In this document: piece after piece, positions 18,517 through 27,656 of the stretch | Position numbering within the stretch: position 1 is the stretch's first letter | How the letters are laid out: each line of letters opens with the position of its first letter | Origin: an uncultured Clostridia bacterium | GTDB taxonomy: Bacteria > Bacillota > Clostridia > TANB77 > CAG-508 | Assembly (NCBI GenBank): GCA_944387445.1 | Contig: CALXEX010000008.1 | Span: 1-61,315, forward strand | DNA length: 61,315 bases | Direction of reading: 5' to 3' | Translations under genes and position numbers: made by a program | The notes under the pieces: model-generated | The model's input: the letters and a program-made list of their open reading frames with translations, nothing else | Database searches by the model: none | Told to the model about the DNA's origin: nothing

Positions 18517-20130
18517 TTATTTATGATATGTTCTATTTTTTACTGCTTCCACCAATCCCACAAATAATGGAGCTGGTCTATTTGGTCTTGATTTTAATTC
18601 TGGATGGAATTGTCCTCCAATAAAGTATGGATGTTCTGGTATTTCCACCATTTCTACCAATAATCCATCTGGTGAAGTTCCAGATACTTTTAATCCTGCT
18701 TGTTCTAATCTTTCTCTATAATCATTATTATATTCAAATCTATGTCTATGTCTTTCTGAAATTTCGGTTGTTCCATACAATTTATGTGCTAGAGTTCCTT
18801 CTTTTATCGTACATGGATATGCACCTAATCTCATGGTTCCACCTTTTTTATGAACATTTTTTTGTTCTTCCATAATATGAATCACTTGATTTTGTGTTTC
18901 TTTATTAAATTCTTCTGAATCTGCATCTTCAATTCCTAAAACATCTCTTGCAAATTCTACCACAGCCATTTGCATTCCTAAACAGATTCCTAAGAATGGA
19001 ATATTGTTTTCTCTTACATATTTTACAGTTTCTATCATTCCATCAATTCCTCTATCACCAAATCCACCAGGAATGACTACACCTTCAATGCCTTTTAATT
19101 GTTCTTCTATATTTTCTTTGGTTATTTTTTCAGAATCAATTAATTTTACTTTAACTTTTACATGATTTACAAAGCCAGCATGATATAGACTTTCGATAAC
19201 AGAAATATAAGAATCTTCTAATTTCACATATTTACCTACTAAACCTATGGTAACAATTTTATTTTCATCTATCTTTCTGATATTTTCAATCATCTCTTCC
19301 CATTTTGTGTTATCTGGAATATATTTTTCTAAATGTAAATGATTGCATACTTCTCTTGCCAATCCTTCTTCTTCTAGCATTAATGGTACTGCATAAAGAC
19401 AATCTGCTGTTTTATTTTGAATAACACTTGATTTTCTTACATTACAAAATAGAGATAATTTTTCTCTTATATTGTCTGGAATATCTTGTTCTGTTCTACA
19501 AACCAAAATATCTGGTTTAATACCTAAACTTTGTAATTCTTTTACAGAGTGTTGTGTTGGTTTTGATTTAATCTCATTAGAACCAAATATATATGGTAAT
19601 AATGTTACATGAATATAGACAACATCTTCTTTATTTTTTTCTAGTCCAACTTGTCTAATCGCTTCTATAATAGAAAGTCCTTCTATATCTCCTACTGTTC
19701 CACCAACCTCTGTTATGACAATATCTGTATCTGTATCTTCAAAGCCATAAATCTTTTCTTTGATTTCATTTGTAATATGAGGAATGACTTGTACAGTTTT
19801 CCCAAGATAATCTCCTCTTCTTTCTTTTTCTATAACACTTTGATAAATTTTTCCCATGGTAACACTTGAATTATGTGTTAAATTTTCATCAATAAATCTT
19901 TCATAATGTCCTAAATCTAAATCTGTTTCTGCTCCATCATCTGTTACAAAAACTTCTCCATGTTCATATGGATTCATTGTTCCTGGGTCCACATTAATAT
20001 ATGGATCAAATTTTTGAATCGTTACTTTATATCCTCTATTCTTTAGTAATCTACCTAATGATGCAGCTGTAATTCCTTTTCCTAATCCTGATACAACACC
20101 ACCTGTGACAAAAATATACTTTGTGTTCAT
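18517..20130 (-). CDS. pyrG: CTP synthase
   Basis: PyrG aminates UTP to CTP with glutamine and ATP, the last step of pyrimidine nucleotide synthesis. From the ATG at 20128-20130 (AGAAAGGGG 7 bases upstream) it is 537 residues, the usual length; the frame to 20238 is a non-coding extension. The synthase domain (about 1-265) has [14 protein letters not shown] and the [19 protein letters not shown] block. The class I glutaminase domain (about 295-537) has the nucleophile Cys in GICLGMQ and the QFHPE triad region. A long leader with hairpins precedes it, suggesting attenuation. Confidence 0.98.
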   Translation of the reverse strand: MNTKYIFVTGGVVSGLGKGITAASLGRLLKNRGYKVTIQKFDPYINVDPGTMNPYEHGEVFVTDDGAETDLDLGHYERFIDENLTHNSSVTMGKIYQSVIEKERRGDYLGKTVQVIPHITNEIKEKIYGFEDTDTDIVITEVGGTVGDIEGLSIIEAIRQVGLEKNKEDVVYIHVTLLPYIFGSNEIKSKPTQHSVKELQSLGIKPDILVCRTEQDIPDNIREKLSLFCNVRKSSVIQNKTADCLYAVPLMLEEEGLAREVCNHLHLEKYIPDNTKWEEMIENIRKIDENKIVTIGLVGKYVKLEDSYISVIESLYHAGFVNHVKVKVKLIDSEKITKENIEEQLKGIEGVVIPGGFGDRGIDGMIETVKYVRENNIPFLGICLGMQMAVVEFARDVLGIEDADSEEFNKETQNQVIHIMEEQKNVHKKGGTMRLGAYPCTIKEGTLAHKLYGTTEISERHRHRFEYNNDYRERLEQAGLKVSGTSPDGLLVEMVEIPEHPYFIGGQFHPELKSRPNRPAPLFVGLVEAVKNRTYHK

Positions 20131-20240
20131 TTCATACCCCTTTCTAAAAAAATAACTGAATTTTAATTTATCGGAAATATACTTTTTAATAAATTTGTTA
20201 ACACGAAAAATTGCTTTAGAATTTTTTTTGTGCAACACCT

Positions 20241-20359
20241 TTAATTTTAAAGAAACATTTCATTTTCTTTAAAATTAAAAAAAGATTAAAAAAATCCCCC
20301 TCAAAATCGGTTTTTTTTTAATCTATTACTATTTTAGCACGTATTTAGATAAAATACAA
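20241..20359 (-). promoter_or_regulatory. pyrG promoter and leader with two hairpins
   Basis: On the minus strand TTGTAT (20354-20359) and TAAAAT (20331-20336) are 17 bases apart. The transcript would then form hairpin one, GATTAAAAAAA with TTTTTTTAATC (20284-20323), with a GAGGGGGA stretch in its loop and a following T-run, and hairpin two (20241-20278) with a perfect 15-bp stem. Hairpin one looks like an attenuator. In Bacilli pyrG is controlled by a leader terminator; this leader is similar in logic but does not show the GGGC start known there. Confidence 0.5.
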
Positions 20360-20384
20360 CTATTTTTTCAATTTTTCTTTATAA

Positions 20385-20419
20385 AATGTCGCACAGACAA
20401 ACGAACTCTATGTGACATT
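20385..20419 (-). terminator. trmB terminator hairpin
   Basis: AATGTC-CA-AG arms, with two wobble-compatible differences, close an 11-base loop starting at the trmB stop codon; TTTTATAAAG follows on the minus strand. Confidence 0.6.
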
Positions 20420-21078
20420 CAATTTTTCTTTGCAATTAATGCTTTTATCTTAATGCCTTGTTCTGAAAACATCTTTTCATGTTCTGTTTCTATATTTTTT
20501 TCAAATATTGGTTCTGCATGTAAGTCATATGTTTTCTTTAATACTTCAAAGCCAGCTTCCTCAAGATATAATAAACTAGAATGGAATAAATCATCATCAT
20601 CTGTCTTAAAATAAATTTCTCCATTTTCTTTTAAAAATACTTTATACTTTTCTAACTGCCTTGTATGGGTTAATCTCTTTTTTCTATGTTTTCCCTTTGG
20701 CCAAGGATTACAAAAATTAATATAGATTCTTTCAATTTCATCTTGTTCTTCTAAGATTAACAAAATTCTTTCTATATCAAATCTTGTTAAAACAATATTT
20801 TTTGGTTCTATATGTTTTTCTTTGTATTTTGCTTCTACATTTCGTTTAGCTAAACCTAACATGGCATCTACTAAATCAATTGCTATATAATTGATATCTA
20901 GATTCTCTGATGCCAATTCTGATATGAATTGCCCTTTTCCACAACCTAATTCTAAATGAATGGGATGATGATTTCCAAAATATTCTTTCCATTTTCCCTT
21001 CATTTCTTCTGGATTGTCTATATAAAAAGGACTTGCTTCTAGTTCTGGTCTTGCCCATTTTTTATATCGAATTCTCAT
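20419..21078 (-). CDS. trmB: tRNA (guanine-N7-)-methyltransferase
   Basis: TrmB methylates G46 in the tRNA variable loop using SAM. The 219-residue protein has the family motifs: HLELGCGKGQFISELA for SAM binding (about 40-56), YIAIDLVDAML, IERIYINFCNPWPKGKH (about 110) for the catalytic loop, followed by KKRLTH, and the C-terminal TDDDDLFHSSL and TEHEKMFSEQG. The usual Asp-Pro-Trp motif reads Asn-Pro-Trp here, a conservative change. AAGGAGTAAAAA precedes the ATG. Confidence 0.96.
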   Translation of the reverse strand: MRIRYKKWARPELEASPFYIDNPEEMKGKWKEYFGNHHPIHLELGCGKGQFISELASENLDINYIAIDLVDAMLGLAKRNVEAKYKEKHIEPKNIVLTRFDIERILLILEEQDEIERIYINFCNPWPKGKHRKKRLTHTRQLEKYKVFLKENGEIYFKTDDDDLFHSSLLYLEEAGFEVLKKTYDLHAEPIFEKNIETEHEKMFSEQGIKIKALIAKKN

Positions 21079-21169
21079 TTTTTACTCCTTATTTTGTTTA
21101 TTAAAAACATTTTCAAACAGACTTTGATTGTTTGTTGTTTATTTTACACTAAAAATAAATAAAAATCAA

Positions 21170-21207
21170 GAAAAAATTTGAGGATAAGAGCCTCATAGCC
21201 CTTATCC
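21170..21207 (-). terminator. Terminator of the 21214-21777 cassette
   Basis: GGATAAGGGC pairs with GCTCTTATCC (one G-T wobble) and TCAAATTTTTTC follows on the minus strand, directly after the stop codon. Confidence 0.75.
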
Positions 21208-21213
21208 TTTTTT

Positions 21214-21777
21214 TCAGAGGATTTTTGTGACTTCATTTTTGAAGTCAGAAATATCCTCTATTTTTCTTGCGGGGATGTATTCTACATCCTCTCTCACCTT
21301 TTCCAGGAGGTCTTCTGGCGAAGGTATCCCGCCGGTAAGTTCGAGTTCCTTCGCTACGATTTCGACAAAATCACCGATATACATATCGATGATCTTGTCT
21401 TCATCGTCAATCACGTCACTCAACTTGCCGAAGCAAGTGATGTGAAGTGATTGTACCTTTTTGGTTACGGAAAACCCACCTTTGGGTTTTCCGACAAAAA
21501 GGTTTAAATCAACGTCTCCGGAAGGCCCCCTTCTTTTCTTTACTAAGAAGGGGTATTGCCTCCCTTTGACCTGATACCGTGCTATCATTGTGCGGACGTC
21601 TTTGTCCGCCAACAGCACGTAAAATAGGTCTTCAGCTACTGGTGCTGTTCCCAGTAGCCAATGTACTCTTATAATGTCGTGAGAGTTGTCTAATTCAACT
21701 CCCACAACAGTGTTGTGTTTATCAGAAAAGCCATAAGTGGCCTTTCCTGACATTTTTATTTCTTTAAATTTTCTCAT
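21214..21777 (-). CDS. Hypothetical protein (187 aa), G+C-richer single-gene cassette
   Basis: I do not recognise this protein. It is soluble, with an alternating strand/helix pattern (TYGFSDKHNTVVGVEL, IIRVHWLLGTAPVAEDLFY, then RYQVKGRQYPFLVKKRRG) and an acidic helical C-terminus. There is no signal peptide or membrane segment. The ATG follows a perfect AAGGAGG by 7 bases. Its G+C content and codon use (GTC, ACG, CCG, GGC) are clearly different from trmB and the RluA-like gene on either side. It has its own TTGACT/TAAAAT promoter, a 130-base leader that can fold into a long hairpin, and its own terminator. The layout matches the cassette at 18.06 kb. Confidence 0.7.
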   Translation of the reverse strand: MRKFKEIKMSGKATYGFSDKHNTVVGVELDNSHDIIRVHWLLGTAPVAEDLFYVLLADKDVRTMIARYQVKGRQYPFLVKKRRGPSGDVDLNLFVGKPKGGFSVTKKVQSLHITCFGKLSDVIDDEDKIIDMYIGDFVEIVAKELELTGGIPSPEDLLEKVREDVEYIPARKIEDISDFKNEVTKIL

Positions 21778-21802
21778 TTTTTTCCTCCTTTTTTAAGGTG
21801 GT

Positions 21803-21944
21803 GAAAAGAATAATTGTAGTAGATTAATTCCTTGAGATATATCGTTTCACCCAATTTATTAATCTCAATTATCTTTTCAATGTCAATGTGCAACCGGGTT
21901 TCCCCATATACTTATATTTTATCACAAAATTTAATTTTAGTCAA
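21803..21944 (-). promoter_or_regulatory. Promoter and structured leader of the 21214-21777 gene
   Basis: On the minus strand TTGACT (21939-21944) and TAAAAT (21916-21921) are 17 bases apart. The leader begins with a GGGGAAACCCGG mini-hairpin (21894-21905). The arms at 21858-21878 and 21803-21828 then pair as GAAAAG, ATAATTG and AGATTAAT blocks, about 21 bp with small bulges, around a 29-base loop ending just before the ribosome site. This could sequester or expose the ribosome site. Confidence 0.5.
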
Positions 21945-22108
21945 TTTTTACTTATAAAGGTATGTTCTTTTAAATCAATACTATGGTATAATTAATAATT
22001 AAACATTTCTATTACTTGATAAATTTATCATTTTTAAATCATCGCTCTCTTTATATATAATTGAATTAATAAAATATATAGTATATACTTTAAAAAAAGG
22101 AGAGTTTT

Positions 22109-23174
22109 ATGGAACTTAGATATATCATAAAAAAAGAAGATAAAAAAAACTATGAAACTATACACGCAATTATAAGAAATACCTTACAAATTTCTAATCG
22201 CTTATTAACCAAACTTATTAAAAACAATTGCATTACTTTAAATGGTTCTATTTGTGATACAAGAAATTCTTTTGAAACCAATGATATTTTAAAGATTAAT
22301 TTAGCTTACCCTGAAGATAATTCCAATATTGTTCCTACAAAAATGAACTTAAACATCATTTATGAAGATGACTGGTTATTAATTGTTAATAAACCTGCAG
22401 GTATAGCGATTCATCCATCTATTTTGCATTATGCTGATTCTTTATCAAATGGAATAAAATTCTATTTTGATTCTATTGGATTGCAAAAGAAAATCAGACC
22501 AGTAAATCGATTAGATTTTAATACATCACGGATTGGTTATTTTTGCAAAATGTGCCTACATACAAGAAGTATTTAGTCAACAAATGCGTGAAAATATTTT
22601 TCAAAAAGAATATCTTTGCATTGTTGAGAGAATTTTAGATAAAAAATCTGGAATCATTGACTTACCAATTGGCAGAAAACCTGGTAGTATTATTGAAAGA
22701 TGTGTAAATTCTGATGGTCAACCTTCTAGAACAATTTATGAAGTTATAAAAGAATTTCAATACCAATCTTCAAAATTTGCCTTTCCAAATAGTATACAAG
22801 ATTATTCTGTAATTCAATGCACATTAGAAACTGGTAGAACACATCAAATACGTGTCCATTTTAGTTATATTGGTCATCCTCTATTAGGAGATACCTTGTA
22901 TGGAAAACCTTCTACTCTTATTTCCAGACAAGCTTTACATAGTTATCAGATTTCCTTTATTCATCCAATTACAAAAAAAGAACAATGTTTTACTTGTCCT
23001 TTACCAAATGATATGAATGATGTATTATCAAAAAAAAAGAGTAAATCTGTAAGCCGGGTTCTGTCGTTTAAAATAGTCATTTATCTAGGATATATATTGC
23101 TATATACCTCAAGCCACGCAAGTCGAGAAGGCGCCAGAGCTGGCTTAATCTTCTCTTTAAGGTGTTGCTCCTGA
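22109..23174 (+). pseudogene. RluA-family pseudouridine synthase, frameshifted at about 22529
   Basis: An rRNA/tRNA pseudouridine synthase of the RluA family, with an S4-like N-terminus (ISNRLLTKLIKNNCITLNG), then IIYEDDWLLIVNKPAGIAIHP and the catalytic Asp in VNRLDFNTS. Right after that, one extra base (C at about 22529) shifts the frame; the other frame continues exactly as expected with GLVIFAKCAYIQEV, IGRKPGSI, LETGRTHQIRVHFSYIGHPLLGD and LYG. The normal end should be near 23030 (CPLPNDMND), but a nine-A run there is followed by an open frame that reads 130 bases into the antisense of rnpB before stopping at 23172-23174. One A more or less would give an earlier stop. Either a pseudogene or two indel errors. 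AAAGGAGAG precedes the ATG. Confidence 0.85.
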
Positions 23175-23388
23175 TGGGGTTTACACAAACACAATATGTC
23201 ACCATATTGCTGGTGAGCTCTTACCTCGCCTTTTCACCCTTACCAAAATATTGGCGGTTATTTTCTGTTGCACTTTCCTTAGGGTCGCCCCCACTAGACG
23301 TTATCTAGCATCATTGCTCTTATGGAGCCCGGACTTTCCTCTCGTAATTCCTTTCGGAGATTTACCAGCGACTATTCAATTTACTCTA
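23039..23388 (-). ncRNA. rnpB: RNase P RNA, bacterial class A
   Basis: RNase P RNA is the ribozyme that trims tRNA 5' ends. The minus strand shows its hallmarks: the 5' part with GAGGAAAGTCCGGGCTCC (P4/J3-4 region), GGGGGCGACCCTAAGGAAAG, AGTGCAACAGAAA, AAGGGTGAAAAGGCGAGGTA, AGAGCTCACC, CACCTTAAAG-like P-region, and the 3' P4 strand ACAGAACCCGGCTTACAG. The ends pair as AGAGTAAATTGA and AGATTTACTC. A run of eight T follows at the 3' end as terminator. It is about 350 nt. It converges with the broken RluA-family gene, whose open frame overlaps it on the opposite strand. Confidence 0.97.
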
Positions 23389-23400
23389 TTTGTTATTATA

Positions 23401-24324
23401 TCATAAATTATTTATTTCTTCTAGTAAGTTTTTATATTTTATTAAAAATACAGAACGATTTTGTGTATCTACTGCATTTTTTAGTTCATTTAGCATGACA
23501 TATCCTTTATTAATACTTGTTTGCTTGCTTGTATCTATTTGCGTATTTGTTAATAAGGTAGCATATATATTAATGGCATCTACTAAATTTGTATTCATTC
23601 CTGCCCAATCACCACTATCTAGTTTGGCATATCCTTTAAAAACATTTAATTTCGTTTCTACTACTGTTTTATATAATGGATCATCAACAACTGCTTGTGC
23701 AAATTTTGGTATATATTCATATATTTTTACTAAATTATCTAAAACCAATTGTTTATTTTCTTCTTCTAAACTGACTGTCAGATTATCCAACTCTTTATTA
23801 AAATTTAGTATATCTTCTTGTGAAACATGTAAGCGATATAAATCTAATGTAATGGTAGATATCGATGTATACATTAATTCTGATTCATTTTTACAAGAGT
23901 TCCAATCGATATCTCTATTGGTTGTTAGAATTCCTGATGCCTTCATCTCATAATTTTCATTTGTATTTTCGGTCTGTGCTTGATTGCTATCATCTTGGGT
24001 AGAAGTACTGTCTGAACCAGAACTTGTATTGGAATCAGAACTAGAACCAGAAGCATCTGTTCCTCCTGAAGAGCCTCCACCTGTATTTTGTGCTGACCTT
24101 GATTCTTCTATTTTTGTTGTATATATTTGATAATTTCTAGTTTCTATATGATTCATATTGTTGAATAAGTCTACTAATTTTGTATCTAAATATCGAATCT
24201 CTGCTATTGCCTTTTCTTTCTCATCTTGTTCATCATTCTGCGTTGCGCTTGTGTAAACAGTTAGTGCCAATACAACTAATACAATTAACAATACTATATA
24301 TGAAATAATTTTAAATTTCTTCAA
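23401..24324 (-). CDS. Membrane-anchored extracellular protein, hypothetical
   Basis: A 307-residue protein with an N-terminal signal anchor (about 5-28, IISYIVLLIVLVVLALTVY), a helical stretch, a Ser/Gly/Asp-rich linker (about 80-120), and a helical C-terminal domain (about 130-307, including SISTITLDLYRLHVSQEDI and LVKIYEYIPKFAQAV). It should face outside the membrane. The start is a TTG (24322-24324), 7 bases after GGAGGG; no ATG fits better. I recognise no family. It begins a short distance upstream of rnpB on the same strand. Confidence 0.7.
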   Translation of the reverse strand: MKKFKIISYIVLLIVLVVLALTVYTSATQNDEQDEKEKAIAEIRYLDTKLVDLFNNMNHIETRNYQIYTTKIEESRSAQNTGGGSSGGTDASGSSSDSNTSSGSDSTSTQDDSNQAQTENTNENYEMKASGILTTNRDIDWNSCKNESELMYTSISTITLDLYRLHVSQEDILNFNKELDNLTVSLEEENKQLVLDNLVKIYEYIPKFAQAVVDDPLYKTVVETKLNVFKGYAKLDSGDWAGMNTNLVDAINIYATLLTNTQIDTSKQTSINKGYVMLNELKNAVDTQNRSVFLIKYKNLLEEINNL

Positions 24325-24493
24325 AAAAATCCCTCCATTATATTTTGCTATTCTGTAGAAAAATTTGTTTACTTCATTTCTTTTTTTATATATGCTTTTC
24401 TTAGTATTGACATTTTTTAACGCATTTATTCTTGCATAAAAGTGAAAATATTTTTCATAATAGATAGTATAAACATTTTTTATGGAGATTATT

Positions 24494-24775
24494 ATGTATG
24501 TAACTGTTAATTTGTATAGTGAAAAAAAAGGAGAATTAAATAAATTTTTAAGTAAATTTTATAATACCAATCTTGAAATCTATCAGGATTTTACTTGGGA
24601 AAAAAAATATGCCAATCCTATTGAATTGGCTGAAATTGTAGGCGTATTTTTAGATAATATGGAAGATTATGTGATCCATATGTGGGTTTGTCTTGATAAA
24701 AATGTATATATCAATATTAATGAGCAAAACGGTAATGAAATCATCAAATATTTATATGAACGATTTCCCTATTAG
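24494..24775 (+). CDS. Small hypothetical protein (93 aa)
   Basis: Soluble, mixed alpha/beta protein starting at the ATG at 24494 (GGAG 7 bases upstream). Residues such as FLSKFYNTNLEIYQDFTWE and VIHMWVCLDKNVYININE suggest a compact sandwich with aromatic residues. I know of similar small proteins in Clostridia annotated as hypothetical. It converges on dtd with a 6-base gap. Confidence 0.55.
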   Translation: MYVTVNLYSEKKGELNKFLSKFYNTNLEIYQDFTWEKKYANPIELAEIVGVFLDNMEDYVIHMWVCLDKNVYININEQNGNEIIKYLYERFPY

Positions 24776-24781
24776 AAGACA

Positions 24782-25219
24782 CTATTTTTCCATGATAATG
24801 GTTACTGGTCCATCATTGATTAATTGAACTTGCATATTTGCTCCAAATATGCCTTTTTCTACCTTGATATCATTTTTGGCACATTCTTCACAAAAATATT
24901 CATACAATGCATTTGCTTTGTCTGGTTTTGCAGACTCTGTGAAAGAAGGTCGATTTCCTCCAGAGCAATCTGCATATAAGGTAAATTGTGAAACGATTAA
25001 TAATTCTCCATTCACATCTTTTAAAGCTAAATTCATTTTAGCATTTTCATCTGAAAAGACTCTTAATTTACACAATTTTTTTACTAGGTAATCTGCATTT
25101 TCTTTTGTATCTTCATGTGTAACACCTAGCAATACTAAAAAGCCCTTTCCGATTTTTCCAACACATTTTCCTTCTACGGTTACTTCTGCTTCTTTTACTC
25201 TTTGTACAACTATTTTCAT
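24782..25219 (-). CDS. dtd: D-aminoacyl-tRNA deacylase
   Basis: Dtd hydrolyses D-amino acids (and glycine mischarged on tRNA-Ala) from tRNA, a translation quality control step. The 145-residue length is normal. The Ser-Gln motif SQFTLYADC (about 78-86), the RPSFTESAKP block and the Gly-Pro motif in NDGPVTIIME at the C-terminus form the active site at the dimer interface. The start ATG at 25217-25219 has GGTGAT upstream. Confidence 0.95.
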   Translation of the reverse strand: MKIVVQRVKEAEVTVEGKCVGKIGKGFLVLLGVTHEDTKENADYLVKKLCKLRVFSDENAKMNLALKDVNGELLIVSQFTLYADCSGGNRPSFTESAKPDKANALYEYFCEECAKNDIKVEKGIFGANMQVQLINDGPVTIIMEK

Positions 25220-25247
25220 ATGATCACCAACTATTTCTTTTATATTT

Positions 25248-25799
25248 TTATTGTCCGATGTTTTTCAATTCTTCCTCTGTGATATTTTGTGCATCTGGGT
25301 TAATTTCCACCTCTGTTGTTTTTTCCAAATTTGTTTGTGCTTCTTCATCCATTCTTTCATGTTCAGTATTTTCTGCTCCAGAGGTTTGTTCTTGAACTTG
25401 TGGATTTTCGATTACTTCTACTTTTTGAACATTTTCGGTTTCTTGTTTTGCTCCACATTCTGGACAGAACTTCATCGTTTTATTAATTTCTTTAAAACAT
25501 TTTTGACATACTTTTTTATCTTTTAAATCTAAGCACTGGTGTCTGATTTCTTCGATTTCATTACTTAAATCGTCAATTTTCTTGCATTCTTCTAATAAAT
25601 CATTTGCTGAAATATCTTCTTTTTGTACATGCTTTTCATATACTTTTTTTCCAATCTCTTCATAAATATCTTCTATTTTAGATTTCAATTCTCCCATTTT
25701 AAATTTCAACTTTGTTTCCTTTGCAAGTTTCCCTGTTTTATCTGCTGTTACTTTATATGCTTCTGTTGCTTTTTTTCCTAATTTATCAAAAAAATCCAT
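25248..25799 (-). CDS. Coiled-coil protein with zinc ribbon
   Basis: A 183-residue cytoplasmic protein. The first 95 residues are a charged coiled coil (TADKTGKLAKETKLKFKMG, then YEEIGKKVYEKHVQKED). A zinc ribbon follows (about 98-118, CQKC and CPEC pairs), and the C-terminal 65 residues are acidic and low in complexity. This architecture is frequent in Firmicutes as zinc-ribbon domain-containing protein with unknown function. GGAATG-type ribosome site lies upstream of the ATG. Confidence 0.7.
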   Translation of the reverse strand: MDFFDKLGKKATEAYKVTADKTGKLAKETKLKFKMGELKSKIEDIYEEIGKKVYEKHVQKEDISANDLLEECKKIDDLSNEIEEIRHQCLDLKDKKVCQKCFKEINKTMKFCPECGAKQETENVQKVEVIENPQVQEQTSGAENTEHERMDEEAQTNLEKTTEVEINPDAQNITEEELKNIGQ

Positions 25800-25857
25800 T
25801 TACAACATTCCTTTCAATATACCTTCTTACATCTTATTATTTCCTTTATATATTATC

Positions 25858-26841
25858 TTATTCACTTTTTTTCTCTCTTGTCATTAAATTATTAACTGCT
25901 TCTTTTGGATCTAGTTTTTCATAAATTACTTGATATACTGTTTCCACAATTGGCATATATACATTATGTATTTTTCCTAATTCATAAGCCACTTCTATAT
26001 TATCTATACTTTCAATTACCATTCCTACTTCTTGTTTTGCTTCTTCTAATGTTTTCCCTTGTCCAATTAGTTTTCCTGCTTTACGATTTCTACTATGTTC
26101 ACTTAAACAAGTTACAATTAGGTCTCCTAAACCACTTAGTCCATAAAATGTATCTTTTTCTCCTCCTAATGCCACACCTAATCTTGTTAATTCTCCTAAT
26201 CCTCTTGTGATAAGTGCTGCAAATGTGTTATCGCCAAGTCCAATTCCACTTGCAACCCCTGCGCAAAAAGCTATGATATTTTTTAGGGCTCCACCTAATT
26301 CAACACCTTTGACATCTCTTGATGTATAAATTCTCATTTCTGGGCACATAAATGTGTCTTGTATCATATTTAAGATTTCTTGATCTTTAGAAGCAATCAC
26401 CAATACAGTTGGAATTGCAATGGAAACTTCTTCTGCATGACTTGGTCCAGATAATACACCTAATCGAATTCCTGGTAATTCCTCTTCTAATACTTCATCT
26501 AATGTTTTTAAGGAGTCTTTCTCAAATCCCTTTGAGCAGATAATAACTGGTTTTTCTCCAACATATTGTTTATATTGTTTAAATACATCTCTTGTAAATT
26601 TTGATGGCGTTACATGTAAAATAAATTCTGCATCTTTGATAACGTCTTCAAAATTTGTAAAACATTCTATATGTTCAGGTAATTCTACCTTTGGTAAGAA
26701 TTTACATCTTTTTTCTTTATTAATCAACTCTTTTTCTTCTTCTGAAAAAGACCATATTTTTACATAATTTCCTCTTCTTGCAAGGTGAGTTGCCAATGCC
26801 ACGCCCCAACTTCCACTTCCTATGATTGCTATATTTTTCAC
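25858..26841 (-). CDS. gpsA: NAD(P)H-dependent glycerol-3-phosphate dehydrogenase
   Basis: GpsA reduces dihydroxyacetone phosphate to sn-glycerol-3-phosphate for phospholipid synthesis. The 327-residue protein begins with the nucleotide-binding AIIGSGSWGVALATHLA, has KGFEKDSLKTLDEVL and the SGPSHAEEVS block (about 135), the catalytic Lys in ELGGALKNIIAFCAGV (about 185) and the substrate loop SRNRKAGKLIGQG. It lies between plsY and the zinc-ribbon gene on the same strand; der-plsY-gpsA is a conserved Firmicutes order that couples its product to PlsY. Confidence 0.98.
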   Translation of the reverse strand: MKNIAIIGSGSWGVALATHLARRGNYVKIWSFSEEEKELINKEKRCKFLPKVELPEHIECFTNFEDVIKDAEFILHVTPSKFTRDVFKQYKQYVGEKPVIICSKGFEKDSLKTLDEVLEEELPGIRLGVLSGPSHAEEVSIAIPTVLVIASKDQEILNMIQDTFMCPEMRIYTSRDVKGVELGGALKNIIAFCAGVASGIGLGDNTFAALITRGLGELTRLGVALGGEKDTFYGLSGLGDLIVTCLSEHSRNRKAGKLIGQGKTLEEAKQEVGMVIESIDNIEVAYELGKIHNVYMPIVETVYQVIYEKLDPKEAVNNLMTREKKSE

Positions 26842-26933
26842 TTCTTATTCATTCCTTCCTTTTTTACGTATTTATTTATTCTTTTGTTTATATTTTAAAT
26901 CTGATTGCATTTTTTCAATCTGTATTTGATAAA

Positions 26934-27563
26934 CTATTTTTTAAAACTAATTCTATTTTCTTTTCCAGCCATAATTCTTTTTATATTGCTTCTATGATTA
27001 AATAATACAATGACAGCTAAGATAATACTATAGATTAAATATCCGCTTCCTTGTGTAACTATATAATGATCTGTTATGAATAATGTTAATACTGGGAATA
27101 GGACTGCTGCTGAGCAAGATCCTAAAGATACCATTCTTGTTAGAGCAATCAATAATACACCAAATACAAGACAAATTAATCCAATTTGCCAGTTACTCAT
27201 AATTAAAATTCCTAAAGAAGTTGCTACACCTTTTCCACCTTTAAATCCAAAAAATATTGGAAATGTATGTCCAAGTACAACTGCAATTCCTGCTATTTGA
27301 ACAAGTAATGATTGATTTTCTATTCTAAATGCCCAACCAATGAATATCGCTATTAAAATCGCTACAACACCTTTTAAAACATCACAGATTAAGGTTAATG
27401 CTGCCGCTTTTTTTCCTACAGAACGAAGCATATTAGTCGTTCCTGCGTTTCCGCTTCCCTTTTCTCTTACATCAAATCCAGCCATTTTTTTACTTAAAAT
27501 AACTGAAAAATTAACACTTCCTATTAAATAGGCAATTACTGCTGTTATGACATTAAATACCAT
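26934..27563 (-). CDS. plsY: Glycerol-3-phosphate acyltransferase PlsY
   Basis: PlsY is an integral membrane acyltransferase that transfers acyl groups from acyl-phosphate (made by PlsX) to glycerol-3-phosphate, starting phosphatidic acid synthesis. The 209-residue protein has about five membrane segments and all three signature loops: GSGNAGTTNMLR (about 36), GHTFPIFFGFKGGKGVATS (about 98-116), and the late loop with FNHRSNIKRI (about 190). TGGTATTTAATGTC follows a GGAGG site. It lies next to gpsA, which supplies its substrate. Confidence 0.98.
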   Translation of the reverse strand: MVFNVITAVIAYLIGSVNFSVILSKKMAGFDVREKGSGNAGTTNMLRSVGKKAAALTLICDVLKGVVAILIAIFIGWAFRIENQSLLVQIAGIAVVLGHTFPIFFGFKGGKGVATSLGILIMSNWQIGLICLVFGVLLIALTRMVSLGSCSAAVLFPVLTLFITDHYIVTQGSGYLIYSIILAVIVLFNHRSNIKRIMAGKENRISFKK

Positions 27564-27656
27564 ATTTTACCTCCTCTATTTTATATTTCTTTTTACTTTG
27601 TTTACATTTTTTTCTTTAATGATAAATCTAGTTGAAAAGAATTGTATTTTTAGCTA

